From Proteromonas lacertae (Eukaryota > Sar > Bigyra > Opalinata > Proteromonadidae): a DNA stretch of 64,000 nucleotides. The position numbers were made by a program, and so were the translations under genes. This document shows, one piece after another, positions 32,158 through 42,704 of the stretch (positions are counted from its first letter, which is position 1; every line of letters starts with the position of its first letter). The notes under the pieces were generated by a model, which saw only the letters and a program-made list of their open reading frames with translations, made no database searches and had not been told where the DNA came from. The DNA lies in assembly GCA_002245135.1 (NCBI GenBank), contig NGBS01001162.1, positions 286,088-350,087 on the forward strand. Reading direction: 5' to 3'.

Positions 32158-32911
32158 CTAAACTGGTGGTTGAACATTACCTTTTGTTTCAGGTGACACT
32201 TGCTGAGTTTGCTTCTTGTTACATGACATAACACATGTAATAATTACACCTAATATTTCTATAACTGCAAACACTATTAAAAGTATAGCTAATGGATTGA
32301 ATAATGATTCTATTTTATCTGTACAATCATCAAAGTAAATATCATAGCTTGTACAGTTTGAATCTTTAAAGAAATCACATGAATAGGATGAAGAATCGGT
32401 TGGTTCACCCAAATCACAACATTCTTTAAATGATTCATCCACGCCATGAACATATTGTTCATAAATATCATTAAATGGCCATGAGGTTGTTTCATATTTT
32501 CCAATGACATTCATAAATCCCAATGCAATAATAATTTCGAGTATAAGAACAATAACAACAAATATTGAATAACTATTTGAATAAATACTTATTATAATTA
32601 TACATGATAGTGTCCCAATTTAAGCAACATGTTTTTGCTTTACTGCTAGATGAAGCAATACAACCAAACGTAGCAACTAAGATTAACACTATACCAGCAA
32701 TTAATAGAATTATTCCCAATGACATTGGCGCTATACTCGCCTTTTGAATATAATAAATCAAAATAGCAGCAAGTACTACCACCGCTATACCAACAATCTA
32801 GTTTTATTATAATATAAAACTATATATACGCATATGACGAAGTTAACTATCCATAGTAAAGTCTTTAGTAAACACTTACACCTATTACATGAGAGAGGTA
32901 AAGAAATACAT
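32158..32911 (-). CDS. Tetraspanin-like protein 2 (start codon split by an intron)
   Basis: Four-pass tetraspanin. The start is AT (32910-32911), a 28-nt intron (32882-32909), then G, giving MCKCLLKTLLWIVNFVIC. A 32-nt intron (32798-32829) follows and TM1 continues IVGIAVVVLAAILIYY. A third intron of about 31 nt joins NWDTI to YSIFVVIVLILEIII. The large loop has FKECCDLG (the CC motif) and three more Cys. TM4 is ILLIVFAVIEILGVIITCVM and the tail is short. The first two intron positions match those of the tetraspanins at 26260 and 33890, so the three are paralogues. Confidence 0.88.
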
Positions 32912-33090
32912 TTTTTTAACCGTTTTTTAATAATTGTTTTGATTTTTCACTCTCTTTTTCTGTCCAACGTGAAAATAGTATGTTGCAATTTGTCTAAACA
33001 ATATTTAAACACAAAAACTATATGTAAACATTATTAACATTATATATTTAGAAATTGTCAAGTAAATACAAACATTTATATTAAATTAAC

Positions 33091-33890
33091 TCACAAACAA
33101 CTGACATTAGAATCCTTTTCAGCTTTTACACAACATGTTAAAATTAATATGATTACCTATATAATATGAGTGAATATTAAGATATACTTCAATTGCCATA
33201 ACAGCAATAATAATACCAAATATACTATCTGTATATGAACTCATTTCTTGGATTATATTTTCTTTCAATTGTTCTGGAGTTTTAAATCCTTCACAAAGTG
33301 TTGGGAAGAAATCACAAGAAGAAATACCAGTTTTATTAACACAACATTTATTAAATGTTGAAGTAACACCTTTGCTAAATGTTTCTTTAATTCCAGCCAT
33401 AGGCCATGCTATTAAGAATGAATTAGAGAATAATCTGTGTTATACCATTAATATCTACTTTATCCATTAATTGCATCACACATAATAGAGCTAATACTTC
33501 AGCTGCTAATGCTATTACAATTGCTGCTGAATAACTATAAGTAATTAGCTAAATTACAAAATACATAGATAAAAACATGCATCTCGTATATTTACAACAT
33601 TTATAAGAGCAACTACCAAGTGCTCCAAATAAGAATATAATTATCCCAATAGCAACTACACAATCACCAAGAGATTTGTTAACTAAATCTTGTCCTAGTC
33701 ATAATATAATGCGTACTTGTATACCAATATTATCAGCACACCAAATTAGAAGAATACCCAAAGCAGAAATAACAATCCCAATTAACTAGTTTGTGAAGAA
33801 TGAAAGATACTGTGAGGATTGAATTGACTATTGTAAGAGCACACTGTAAAACACAACAAATCCTACGAGTTATGAATGGAAGCAATACAT
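33091..33890 (-). CDS. Tetraspanin-like protein 3 (start codon split by an intron)
   Basis: Third tetraspanin paralogue, head-to-tail with the one at 32158. The start is AT (33889-33890), a 26-nt intron (33863-33888), then G, giving MICCVLQCALTIVNSILT. A 25-nt intron leads into LIGIVISALGILLIW. Later exons give IIIFLFGALGSC, AAIVIALAAEVLALLCVM, the loop with FNKCCVNKTG and two further Cys, and TM4 IIIAVMAIEV completed after a 31-nt intron as IILILTCCVKAEKD. The middle exons (33540-33720) were placed by eye and are the least certain part. Confidence 0.78.
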
Positions 33891-34001
33891 TATTTATCAC
33901 TTTCTTTTTTGTATATCCGTTATACTATTCTTTGAACAAATGTTAGAAGTTTGTTCAAATTACCCATAAAAAAAAGTTAAACGAACTACTTATTGTATTT
34001 A

Positions 34002-34880
34002 TTAAAATTTAAGTGCATGATACAACTTATTTCTATTTATAGAATTATTTTGTATCTTAATCCACTCATCTAAAGTTATCCGATCAAAAACACTACACTT
34101 ATTACTTATATCTTCTTTATCAATAACTTTAATAGATAAACCATTTATTGTAGCACATTCTATAAGTGTAGCTTCACTAAAAGTATGTCTTTTATGTTTT
34201 ATATTCTCTGTAACAAAACTAATTAATCTATTTGATATTCTTGCTATATTTATTTGACCAACTAGTCTTTTACCTCCTAGTTTTGCTTCTTTCCATTTTG
34301 TATATTGCGGAGTTGAACAATCTATCCACATCCACGTTTCATTTGAAAAATGCTCTGAATAAGGTTGAGTTATAAAATCATTGTCAAATTTATCATATTT
34401 TCTAAAAAAGTCAAAAAAATTCCCATTATATCCTAAGTCTTGTTCAACTAACCATAAATATTCGAAGTCAATATCTAATTTATTTATCCCTAAAAGTACA
34501 TGTTCTATACTAGATGTCCACATATAGTATCCAGGCCATTTATCTGTACAAAGTCCTGTCATTGCTTTTAATTGCGGTAATTCTTGCATAAACTGATTTT
34601 GAGTTACACATAATATTGAAATGGTTGTTATATTGTTCTTTAAATCACAATTATCCGTAATGATAACAACATAGTAACTGGGTGTTTTTTCATTATTCCA
34701 TTCTTTGTATCTTTGAATTTGGTGGTATGTAGGAGAAGATGCATGCATAACTACTACTGATTTATAAATGACTTTTAAATTCTGTGTTTTTTGTAGTGAG
34801 GATAAGAATAAATTGTGATTTAAGTATACTAAACATACTAAAAACATCATAAATATCCCTAAAAAAAAGTAAAATTGCAT
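34002..34880 (-). CDS. Putative type II membrane glycosyltransferase
   Basis: Signal anchor MQFYFFLGIFMMFLVCLVYL, then a lumenal domain of about 270 residues. The stretch YLWLVEQDLGYNG has the look of a GT-A acidic metal site, followed by aromatic blocks (ETWMWIDCSTPQY) and KRLVGQINIARISNRLI. I do not recognise the family. Intronless in this model. The long open frame extends upstream with a non-ATG codon; the ATG at 34880 is the first. It is divergent from the BPL_N gene, with a shared spacer of 95 nt that contains one more copy of the candidate promoter word (34927-34940). Confidence 0.6.
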   Translation of the reverse strand: MQFYFFLGIFMMFLVCLVYLNHNLFLSSLQKTQNLKVIYKSVVVMHASSPTYHQIQRYKEWNNEKTPSYYVVIITDNCDLKNNITTISILCVTQNQFMQELPQLKAMTGLCTDKWPGYYMWTSSIEHVLLGINKLDIDFEYLWLVEQDLGYNGNFFDFFRKYDKFDNDFITQPYSEHFSNETWMWIDCSTPQYTKWKEAKLGGKRLVGQINIARISNRLISFVTENIKHKRHTFSEATLIECATINGLSIKVIDKEDISNKCSVFDRITLDEWIKIQNNSINRNKLYHALKF

Positions 34881-34975
34881 TTTCAATACTAAACAACAAA
34901 CGCTAATCAAACTTTGATTATCATTAGAAACGAGTATATTTTTGAATTAAAAAGATTTGAAAATTGTTTTTAATC

Positions 34976-35908
34976 ATGAATCGACTTATTCATATAGATA
35001 GAATATTTATTAATAAATCTATTAGGCCAGGATCAATAGTTTCAAGAAGTTTCAGCACTGAAACAAAGAAGAAAGACATTCGAATTTATAAAGGTGAAGG
35101 TGTGAGTCCTCTTGGATATAAAATGACTAAATTCTCAATAGAAAAGTTTTGCAACTTAGACAAATACAATGTGAAGTCTATAACCCCAGAACAGGTAATA
35201 TCTGAAGATTGGGAAGCAAATACTAAATTAATCGTATTTCCTGGTGGTAGAGATATGCCATACGTAGAAGCACTGAGTAATAATCAAGGTAAAAAAACAG
35301 GTGGTAATAAAAGAATTCGAAAGTTTGTAGAAGAAGGTGGTAGTTATTTTGGAATATGTGCTGGTGCCTATTATGGTACTGATCAAGTGCAATTCGATAC
35401 AGGTGGAAACCTCCAAGTACAAGGTGAAAGAGAATTGAAATTCTTCCCAGGTATAGCTGATGGTCCAGCATATGAAGGATTTTCTTATACTGATGAGTCT
35501 TATGCAAGAAGTGTTTGGATATTATATCCATTCTTTTATCCTACACTAGTTGAAACAATTCTCACTGCCAGTTGTTGGTTTTTCGGTGGACCACATTTTA
35601 AACCTTATGTAAAGGATGATGATCGTTATAAAGTACTTGCATATTATTTCCCTCATACAAATAAGAATTTTACTGAAGATGATGCAATTGCTGCAGTATC
35701 ATGTAATGTAGGTAAAGGTAAAGCTGTATTATGTGGTCCACATCCTGAATATGATCCTGAGATGATGCCTAAACATGCAAATGCTACTATGATGATGGAT
35801 ATGTCAGATCCTTACTTTAATACTTGTAGAAAAATATACTTGTATATATTCATTAAATGTATATGTAGAATATCAAAATGGATTTTAGATTCGATATACA
35901 AGAATTAA
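34976..35908 (+). CDS. Biotin-protein ligase N-terminal (BPL_N) domain protein, probably mitochondrial
   Basis: Class I glutamine-amidotransferase-like fold as found at the N-terminus of fungal biotin-protein ligases. Seen: LIVFPGGRDMPY, an elbow-type GICAGAYYG and a C-terminal GPHPEYDPEMM. There is no biotin ligase catalytic domain, so this is a stand-alone BPL_N protein. The N-terminus RPGSIVSRSFSTETKKK resembles a mitochondrial presequence. Two introns divisible by three are suspected: 39 nt near 35511 and 27 nt near 35842. Removing the latter gives a family-like end, RKIYLISKWILDSIYKN. The final 31 bases overlap the next gene in another frame. The function of stand-alone BPL_N is not established. 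Confidence 0.75.
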   Translation: MNRLIHIDRIFINKSIRPGSIVSRSFSTETKKKDIRIYKGEGVSPLGYKMTKFSIEKFCNLDKYNVKSITPEQVISEDWEANTKLIVFPGGRDMPYVEALSNNQGKKTGGNKRIRKFVEEGGSYFGICAGAYYGTDQVQFDTGGNLQVQGERELKFFPGIADGPAYEGFSYTDESYARSVWILYPFFYPTLVETILTASCWFFGGPHFKPYVKDDDRYKVLAYYFPHTNKNFTEDDAIAAVSCNVGKGKAVLCGPHPEYDPEMMPKHANATMMMDMSDPYFNTCRKIYLYIFIKCICRISKWILDSIYKN

Positions 35909-37689
35909 GAGCAATTGCTTTTCTATTAGTTTTTATTTATCATTTAAATTCTTATTTACTACCAGGAGGATATATTGGAGTTGATATATTTTTTGTAATA
36001 GCAGGTTATATAATTACATTGTCTTTATGTAATACTCACATAATCAACAAAAGTTATATATTATTTTATTCAAGAAGAATAAAGAGATTGTATCCGTCTA
36101 GTCTAACTTGCCTTATACTATATTACAGTTATCATCCATCAATTACCAAATATAGCCATGATGAGACACAACTTTATTATGATATAATATCATCATTACT
36201 AAGTTTTTCTAATATTAGATTTTATAAAGTAACAAGCAGTTACTTTCAAAGCGAAAAAAAATCTATTATTTTAAATTACTGGTCACTATCATTAGAAGAA
36301 CAATTCTATATATTTTATCCTCTACTATATTTTTATCTCTATAACTATATTATTTATTTGATAATAATATTGTATAGTTTTTATAAATGTGTAATAAATA
36401 CATATAAAAATGATTCATCATCGTATTATCTTCTCTCTAATAGGGTATGGGAATTGTTAATAGGATGTATAATTAATAAATATGATGTCAAATATCATTT
36501 AAATAAGGAATTTGTAATTTGTATATTGATTATTTCATCATATGTAATAGGATTATCTACTATGTTAAAATTCCCAGGATATATTTCATTATTACCGATA
36601 ATCCTCACGTCTTCAATCATTACACAACAAAATCATATACTATTTAATAGCAGAATACTTTATAAAATAGGAAATATGTCATATGTTTTATATTTGTTTC
36701 ATTATCCAATCATACAAAACAATTCCTCTGTTTGTATAATATTATTAAAAATAATGTTGATATCTGTTTTTGTTTATCGTTATATTGAAATGCCTATAAG
36801 GAACGTAAGTAGTGTTTGTATATTATCGATAGTAAGCCTTACATTTTCATTCACATTTATTATCGTTATAGTTAAATCAATTAATGAAAATAAGAAACAT
36901 CAAAAAAACAAAGCATATACTTATAATTATTGTTTTATTCAACTAAAATGTTATAATTCTTTTCTTAACAAATTGAATAGAAATACAATTCTGTTAATTG
37001 GTGATTCTCATCTTGGTCATTATCTACCTGTTATTAAAGCAACTCTATACAATTATAATGTTGATTATATATACTTTATTCAGGCATGGATTATAAACAT
37101 AAAAAAGAATTATATCTTCTTATCTAAATATATAATTCAACAACAGAAAATTCAGTTATGCATTATGTCTATGTATGTTGATTATGAATTACTTTATACA
37201 AATAAAACTGAATTCGAATATGCTTTTAAGTATTTGATAAAATCAATATTACAAATATCAGAAGGAATTATTATATTTCAAGATAATCCCCATAGATTTA
37301 GAATAAATGATACAAAATGCAAAAGAGTATTATTACCAATATTAAAAAATAAAAAATTAACGTATATAGATATATTTAATAGATATTGTAAAGGAAGTAA
37401 ACAATGCTTAGAGAATATCTATTCTAAGAATATATTTTCGGATATGCATCATTTGAATTTAAATTTTGTATGTCAAACAAAATTAATATACTCAACAATT
37501 AACTATGCTATAACAAGATATTTAAAAATAAAAGTAAATAATAAAACCTTTTTATGTTATAAAATGGATATTTATTTTAATCACAAATATAATCAAGAAT
37601 TTATAAAAGAGTATAATATTAATACTATTAAATCAATAAAGTATGGATTATTTGGGTTTGATGAGACTCCTTTATTCGAATATATATAA
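35878..37689 (+). CDS. OafA/YrhL-type acyltransferase-3 with C-terminal SGNH-like domain (bacterial type)
   Basis: Multi-pass membrane O-acyltransferase of the kind that acetylates bacterial O-antigen and peptidoglycan. It starts RFDIQELRAIAF, then FIYHLNSYLLPGGYIGVDIFFVIAGYIIT, WSLSLEEQFYIFYPLLY, RVWELLIGCII and FHYPIIQN, all in family order. The C-terminal part has LLIGDSHLGHYLP (SGNH block with catalytic-type GDSH) and MHHLNLNF. It is 603 residues without stops. Bacterial homologues share this two-domain layout, which suggests lateral transfer, although the base composition has fully ameliorated. It begins inside the last exon of the BPL_N gene and marks the edge of the accessory region. 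The acceptor is probably a surface glycan. Confidence 0.85.
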   Translation: MDFRFDIQELRAIAFLLVFIYHLNSYLLPGGYIGVDIFFVIAGYIITLSLCNTHIINKSYILFYSRRIKRLYPSSLTCLILYYSYHPSITKYSHDETQLYYDIISSLLSFSNIRFYKVTSSYFQSEKKSIILNYWSLSLEEQFYIFYPLLYFYLYNYIIYLIIILYSFYKCVINTYKNDSSSYYLLSNRVWELLIGCIINKYDVKYHLNKEFVICILIISSYVIGLSTMLKFPGYISLLPIILTSSIITQQNHILFNSRILYKIGNMSYVLYLFHYPIIQNNSSVCIILLKIMLISVFVYRYIEMPIRNVSSVCILSIVSLTFSFTFIIVIVKSINENKKHQKNKAYTYNYCFIQLKCYNSFLNKLNRNTILLIGDSHLGHYLPVIKATLYNYNVDYIYFIQAWIINIKKNYIFLSKYIIQQQKIQLCIMSMYVDYELLYTNKTEFEYAFKYLIKSILQISEGIIIFQDNPHRFRINDTKCKRVLLPILKNKKLTYIDIFNRYCKGSKQCLENIYSKNIFSDMHHLNLNFVCQTKLIYSTINYAITRYLKIKVNNKTFLCYKMDIYFNHKYNQEFIKEYNINTIKSIKYGLFGFDETPLFEYI

Positions 37690-38220
37690 TTAGAATATAT
37701 CTTCATTAAACCCAAATGAAATTACATTAGCTGAAATGATTAGAATATAATAATTATTAAATCTTTCTATGCAGTGTTTTGCAACTTACTTATACAGTAT
37801 TTCCTAATACGTAACGACATTTGTTGCAAAATAGATATACCATTGCATAACTATTATACCATTTTGCATAATACTTATATTTTTTATCAAGCCATTTCAT
37901 TGTACATTATATAATGCAAAATAAATATACAAATCTCAAGCCTTTTCAAGAATTTCTATTCTATTATTTTACAATAAGAAGTATGGATAGAGCGTTATAT
38001 ATCTATCCTCTTCATAACAGTTCTTTGTATTATGAAGTTTATATCTTCAATAGTGCTAAAACATTCAGCAGGACTGATTGTAGAAAATATATTTGTTATA
38101 CTTTCAAGTATTTGATTTCTGTTCTGGTAAATGCTTTTTTTCCATATGCCAAAGATATTTTCCTAATACAATTACTTTTAAAACAAACTAATATCATTTT
38201 TATCTTTGTTATAAAGAGTT
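37690..38220. other. Intergenic, no supported gene
   Basis: AT-rich sequence downstream of the acyltransferase. An open frame of 106 codons (37914-38234) has no recognisable domain, and its end runs into a transposon-derived repeat at 38221, so I do not call it a gene. Confidence 0.4.
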
Positions 38221-38967
38221 ATTATCAATATTAAACCAATTCTTTTATATTTTCTATTTTAAAGTTTCAGTCACTACTACAGTCTAAAATACATTATTTG
38301 ATATGAATAAATTTCAATAATTTTAATAACAACTTATTTAAAAAAGAAATTAAAAAGCTGGCTTGAGTGAGGCTTTAACTTTTTTTTTCTTTATTTGCGG
38401 GAGGAGTGATCGCGCGCGATAAAGAAATTTGCTCGGTAAAGGAAGTAAGAAATTTCCATTAAAGTGAATATGTTAATACTTATTTGGAAGGCCGAGTAAA
38501 TATAAATACAACATCATTTTGTCTAATTTACTAAATATATTGAAATAATACTCAAATTTTCTATGATATTTATATCATCTATTATTAATCTTTATAACTA
38601 TTTTATAATTGGAATTGCTAGAGTATATTAGCATTTATGTCTCATTAACATATTGATGCATATATAGTGCCCTTTAAAAAAATATAGAAGAAAAAAGAAA
38701 ATAAGGTCAAGCCTTCATCAAGCCAATATTTTATTTTTTATTTTAAATCATCGTAACACCGATTTTGTTTTATCTTATCATCAAAGAATTAATAACTCCA
38801 TTCTCTTCCAGTGATATATGCAATAAAAATAATGTTATATGATAGAAATAAGGAAGATGAATATGAAGTGAATATTTGTTAATAATTAAAGATAACTATT
38901 GTTCATGAATGTTTTAAGACAAAATGATTATATATTCATACATTACATGATGACATTAACAATAGTA

Positions 38968-39600
38968 TTATATTAGATCTAAATATAAACAATTACTTCC
39001 TTTACCAAGCAAATTTCTTTGTCGCGCGACAGGACTGGAGCATTTAGCATTGAATAAAAGTGTATAACCAGATCCTTCAATCAACATTTTAACCTGGTCT
39101 GAATGATGGATATTTACATTGTCCATAAAAAAGCAGAATTTACCCTTTGATTTTAGAGCATCTAATAAGTATTTCAAGTATGTTGTAAATACCTCAATAC
39201 TATTTGGTCCGTAAATGGTATCACACCTATGAAAACCTAAATTAATCATAGTAGCTATAATTGTAATATCTGTAGCACCTCTAGCCATATGAACGATTGG
39301 TGTTGTTCCTTCGTCAGACCTTGCACATCCATTGACAACTCCCATACTCCAATGGGTTTCATCTTAGTTGTTGTGTGTTGTTCCCCTTTTACTTCCTTGA
39401 AATAATTCTTAATAGGCTGTCTGTTATGCATAACAAACTTTGAAGGATTGAATGCAATAATATGATAAGTAACATTGGATGGATTATCACAATTAGGTTC
39501 AGCTTGGTTGCAATACCCTTTAATGGTATAATACTGAACATCCTTATCATCTAAGGTGATGTAATTCTCGTTTGTTGTTCCCCGTATGTCTGAACTCTAT
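38968..39600 (-). pseudogene. Degenerate DDE transposase (Tc1/mariner or IS630-like)
   Basis: The open part (38968-39345) reads SMGVVNGCARSDEG, then YGPNSIEVFTTYLKYLLDAL and FCFFMDNVNIHHSDQVKMLI. The MDNxxxH block with the following helix is the second catalytic Asp region of DDE_3/Tc1-mariner enzymes. After FNAKCSS the frame enters repeat sequence (PVARQRNLL) where a SPxLNPIE-type end would be expected. Upstream coding-like sequence to about 39600 (DVQYYTIKGYCNQAE) is in another frame. The gene is truncated at the 3' side and frameshifted, and probably inactive. Confidence 0.65.
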
Positions 39601-40170
39601 ATTGCAGAATGATTCAATCAAAACTAATATGATATTCATGATGTTCGGAGTTAGTTATTAACAAATATATAGTTAGTTTGTCATATGACCTACATCTGTG
39701 ATATACTTATTTATGAACTTCATTATTATCAATATTAAACTAATTTTTGTATATTTTCAATTTTAATGTATCAGTGACTACTACAGGACTAAAATACATT
39801 ATCTGATATAAATAGAATTCATTATTTTTAATGTTAAGGCGGTTAAAAAATAAAAAAGAAAAAAGAAGTTCAAGCCTCACTCAAGCCTGCTCTTTAGTTT
39901 CCTTTTTTATTACCTTAACATTAAAATTAATGTATTCTATTTATATCAGATAATGTATTTTAGACTGTAGTAGTTACTGATACATTAAAATTGAAAATAT
40001 ACAAAAATTAGTTTAATATTGATAATAATGAAGTTCATAAATAAGTATATCACAGATGTAGGTCATATGACAAACTAACTATATATTTGTTAATAACTAA
40101 CTCCGAACATCATGAATATCATATTAGTTTTGATTGAATCATTCTGCAATATAGAGTTCCGCCATACGGG
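39580..40170. repeat. Foldback repeat A (about 590 bp palindrome)
   Basis: Near-perfect inverted repeat with its axis near 39875. The left half carries GTCATATGACCTACATCTGTG; its reverse complement recurs on the right at about 40053. The half-elements are about 280 bp. The centre is unlike the flanks and includes CAAGCCTCACTCAAGCC. Confidence 0.8.
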
Positions 40171-40189
40171 GATTTCCGCCATACGGGGA

Positions 40190-40825
40190 ACAACAGTTGT
40201 GCGCCGTTTGTCATAGTTGGCCGTTTGTCTGCCAGACACTTTTAAAATAAACTAAATGTATATTCTTACTTGTCTTGATGAAAAATTGTTACTTTTACTT
40301 TTATACTTACTTTGTTATATGACCTACCTCTGCAGTATACTTTTTTGTTAATATAAATAGTTTGAATATTTGCGCCTTTTGTTTTCTAGAAATTATTGAA
40401 ACAAACTAAATGCATAATTAGCTAATATAGACTAAAATACATTAGATGAAATGATTAGAACAACTTAATGTTGATCACAAGACATTTAAAATTAAAAAAG
40501 AAAATATAGATTCAACCCTCCCTCATGCTTTCTTTTACATTTCTTTTTTTATATAGAAAGATTTAATAATTATTATATTCTAATTATTTTACCTAATGTA
40601 TTTTAGTCTATATTAAGCTAAATATACATTTAGTTTGTTTCAAAAAATTCTAGAAAACAAACAGGAGCAAATATTCAAACTATATATATTAACAAAAAAG
40701 TATACTGCAGAGGTAGGTCATATAACAAAGTAAGTATAAAAGTAACAATTTTTCATCAAGACAAGTAAGAATATACATTTAGTTTGTTTTAAAAGTGTCT
40801 GGTAGACAAACGGCGCGCAACACAT
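40190..40825. repeat. Foldback repeat B (MITE-like, GTGCGCCGTTTGTC ends)
   Basis: Inverted repeat with its axis at about 40520. The block at 40321-40340 is the exact reverse complement of 40700-40719. The ends read GTGCGCCGTTTGTC on the left and GACAAACGGCGCGCAA on the right. It shares its outer 150 bp with the foldback at 53660-54172. No coding capacity, so a non-autonomous element. Confidence 0.8.
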
Positions 40826-40847
40826 GTAATAAACTTAAATAAATTAT

Positions 40848-41070
40848 CTATATTTCTTCCACATTTATTTTACAATGAACTGGATCTTCACCGTTTTTTA
40901 AATAACATTTGTATTGATTACTACATTTGATATATATACATTTATTGTTATTTATAAACTGCAACACATAATTCTAGTAAGGCGCTGAAAAATTGAAATC
41001 TATTCCTTCTAACTTTCCATCTTCATATAATCTCCTTACTTCGCTTGTGGCATCAGACGGTTGACTTATT
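40848..41070 (-). pseudogene. Small Cys-containing ORF fragment
   Basis: The minus strand reads DATSEVRRLYEDGKLEGIDF, meets an in-frame TAG, then continues CSNQYKCYLKNGEDPVHCK to the TAG at 40848. No start codon is evident. Its position beside foldback B suggests the remnant of a transposon-linked gene. The family is unknown. Confidence 0.3.
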
Positions 41071-41283
41071 TAAGTCATAAATTTAATGAAAAATGATAAT
41101 GAAAATTATCAAGCGAAAAAGCTTGTTTGTTTTTCTTTGAAGAACTATTTCTCTTTTATAACTATATATTACTTCATAGTATGATTGTATTAATTATTAT
41201 TATTAGCTGCATATATCATTTTATAATCTTTTTTATATATGCAAGTTAATAGTGTCTTAAAATAGATTTTAACATTATATGGC

Positions 41284-41480
41284 TTGAAGTTTGACCGACC
41301 GAAGGTCAAGACAAAACAGAAAGGTTTTGACCGAACCTCTTCGGTTGACCGATAAATACAACACTGTGAAAATTTGCATAGGAATAATGAATGGAGTTAT
41401 TCATGCAAAGAACTATGATTAACGGCCAACTCTGACAAATAGCTCACAACAACATGTTACTATACATATTGTTGTGAGCT
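41284..41480. repeat. GACCG-rich inverted motif and 13-bp hairpin
   Basis: Two local inverted structures: GGTTTTGACCGAACC-type words that pair with TCGGTTGACCG (about 41292-41355), and a hairpin AGCTCACAACAA...TTGTTGTGAGCT at 41441-41480. Mirrored at about 63700-63890. They sit near the outer edge of each arm and may be element ends. Confidence 0.6.
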
Positions 41481-41776
41481 ATCAAGTTTGAAATATTTAT
41501 TAGAAATGTTAAAAACTATTCATATCAATTTTTTTATGATACTTTACATTCCAAAGAAATCTTATTTTATAATCGCTATTCTTTATTAAAGAATGTAATT
41601 ATTTCATTTTTTATATTTAATATTTTTTTCTTTTTAACTACATAGCTTAAATTGTATTTTCTATCTAACAACAACCCAGATTTTAAAACAGCAGTTAAAC
41701 CAAATGTACTTCTTGATATTATAAGAAAACTACTTCTTGAAAGTATTTCATGTTCTATAATTATAGTAGTGTCATT

Positions 41777-42611
41777 TTAATGCTTCGCATAATGGTTTGT
41801 GATATTTTTGGAATAAATAAATATGTTTTTATAAATGTTACTTAATTTAATCTTTAATTCTTTTGAATCTCCTGTTAAAAACCATTTACTTTTATAAAAA
41901 TACTTAAACGCAATCTTAATCATTGTATTTATTTCATTGTTATTTATTATTTGTTTTTCTTTCAGATCTGCATTTCCAACTCTCATTTGAATTCCAATAA
42001 AAGGCTTATTTGTTAGAATAGATAAATACTTATCTATTTTCTTTTCTATAGGTTTATTTATAATCAGCATTTTTGAAAATATTATATAGTATAAATAGAA
42101 TGCATTCCATAAATAATCAGCTCTTTTGTTTAATAATATGTACTTCTTTATATTTTTATAAAAATATATATCATTAGCTATACCAGTTGTTATGTCACAC
42201 CATATGTAACTAAAGTATTTAATTTTCTTTTCAATACGTATGCTCTTTAGATTATTGATATTAAAAGGACATATACAAAATTGTGTTAGTTTTTCAATTT
42301 TAGTAGTTGTGATATTGTATTGAGGGAAATGATAGAATAAATCAAACTCATTCCAATTTAATACTAAATAGAAATAATAATGTTGCAATACAGTAAGGCT
42401 TTGACTGAAAATAGAATGACAATATAATTATTCCTGCAAATGACATTAATCTATTACCAAGTCCAGCAATAATATTTACATTCACTTCAGTTTGTGATGT
42501 TTTATACATTTTTACTATGTTCTGTAAATTAATATTTGTATTTTTGTTATGTAATATAATTAAAATCAGAAAATTAAAACATAAAATAAGAAGTATAAAT
42601 AATGTTTCCAT
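41777..42611 (-). CDS. Fucosyltransferase-like protein (GT37/GT11-type), left copy
   Basis: Golgi-type enzyme with N-terminal anchor METLFILLILCFNFLILIIL. The donor-domain entry IIAGLGNRLMSFAGI and the later GIQMRVGNADL are the GLGNR and HxRxG-type blocks of alpha-1,2-fucosyltransferases; WFLTGDSKELK follows. A 28-nt intron (near 42368-42395) joins QSKPY to LLNWNEFDLFYHF. The first ATG is 42611. Compared with plant GT37 the protein is short (about 270 residues) but has both GDP-fucose-site blocks. The right-arm copy (62573-63407) has several indels. The acceptor is unknown. Confidence 0.72.
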
Positions 42612-42704
42612 AAGAATAATATACTAATATATATATTTTAAGTATTTGTATATATATATCTATAAAACGCAATCTAAATCGATAAATGATAAAAAGAAAA
42701 GTAT

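Larger units (their letters stand above)
38221..40170. mobile_element. Composite DNA-transposon remnant
   Basis: The same terminal sequence occurs three times: 38221-38350 (plus), about 39721-39870 (plus) and about 39880-40030 (minus). It contains ACTACTACAGTCTAAAATAC or a near match and TAATATTAAACYAATT. The outer copies are inverted and flank a degenerate DDE transposase. A second inverted pair, containing AAAGAAATTTGCT, lies at about 38420 and 39010. The arrangement fits a Tc1/mariner-like or foldback element with internal deletions and a nested insertion. Exact ends and target-site duplication are not resolved. Confidence 0.6.

Noticed and set aside
37914-38234. ORF of 106 codons after the acyltransferase
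   Set aside because: No domain; runs into a transposon repeat copy at 38221.
38400-38430. GC-rich GATCGCGCGCGATAAAG patch as a regulatory palindrome
   Set aside because: It recurs inverted at about 39010-39030 flanking the transposase, so it is better explained as part of the element.
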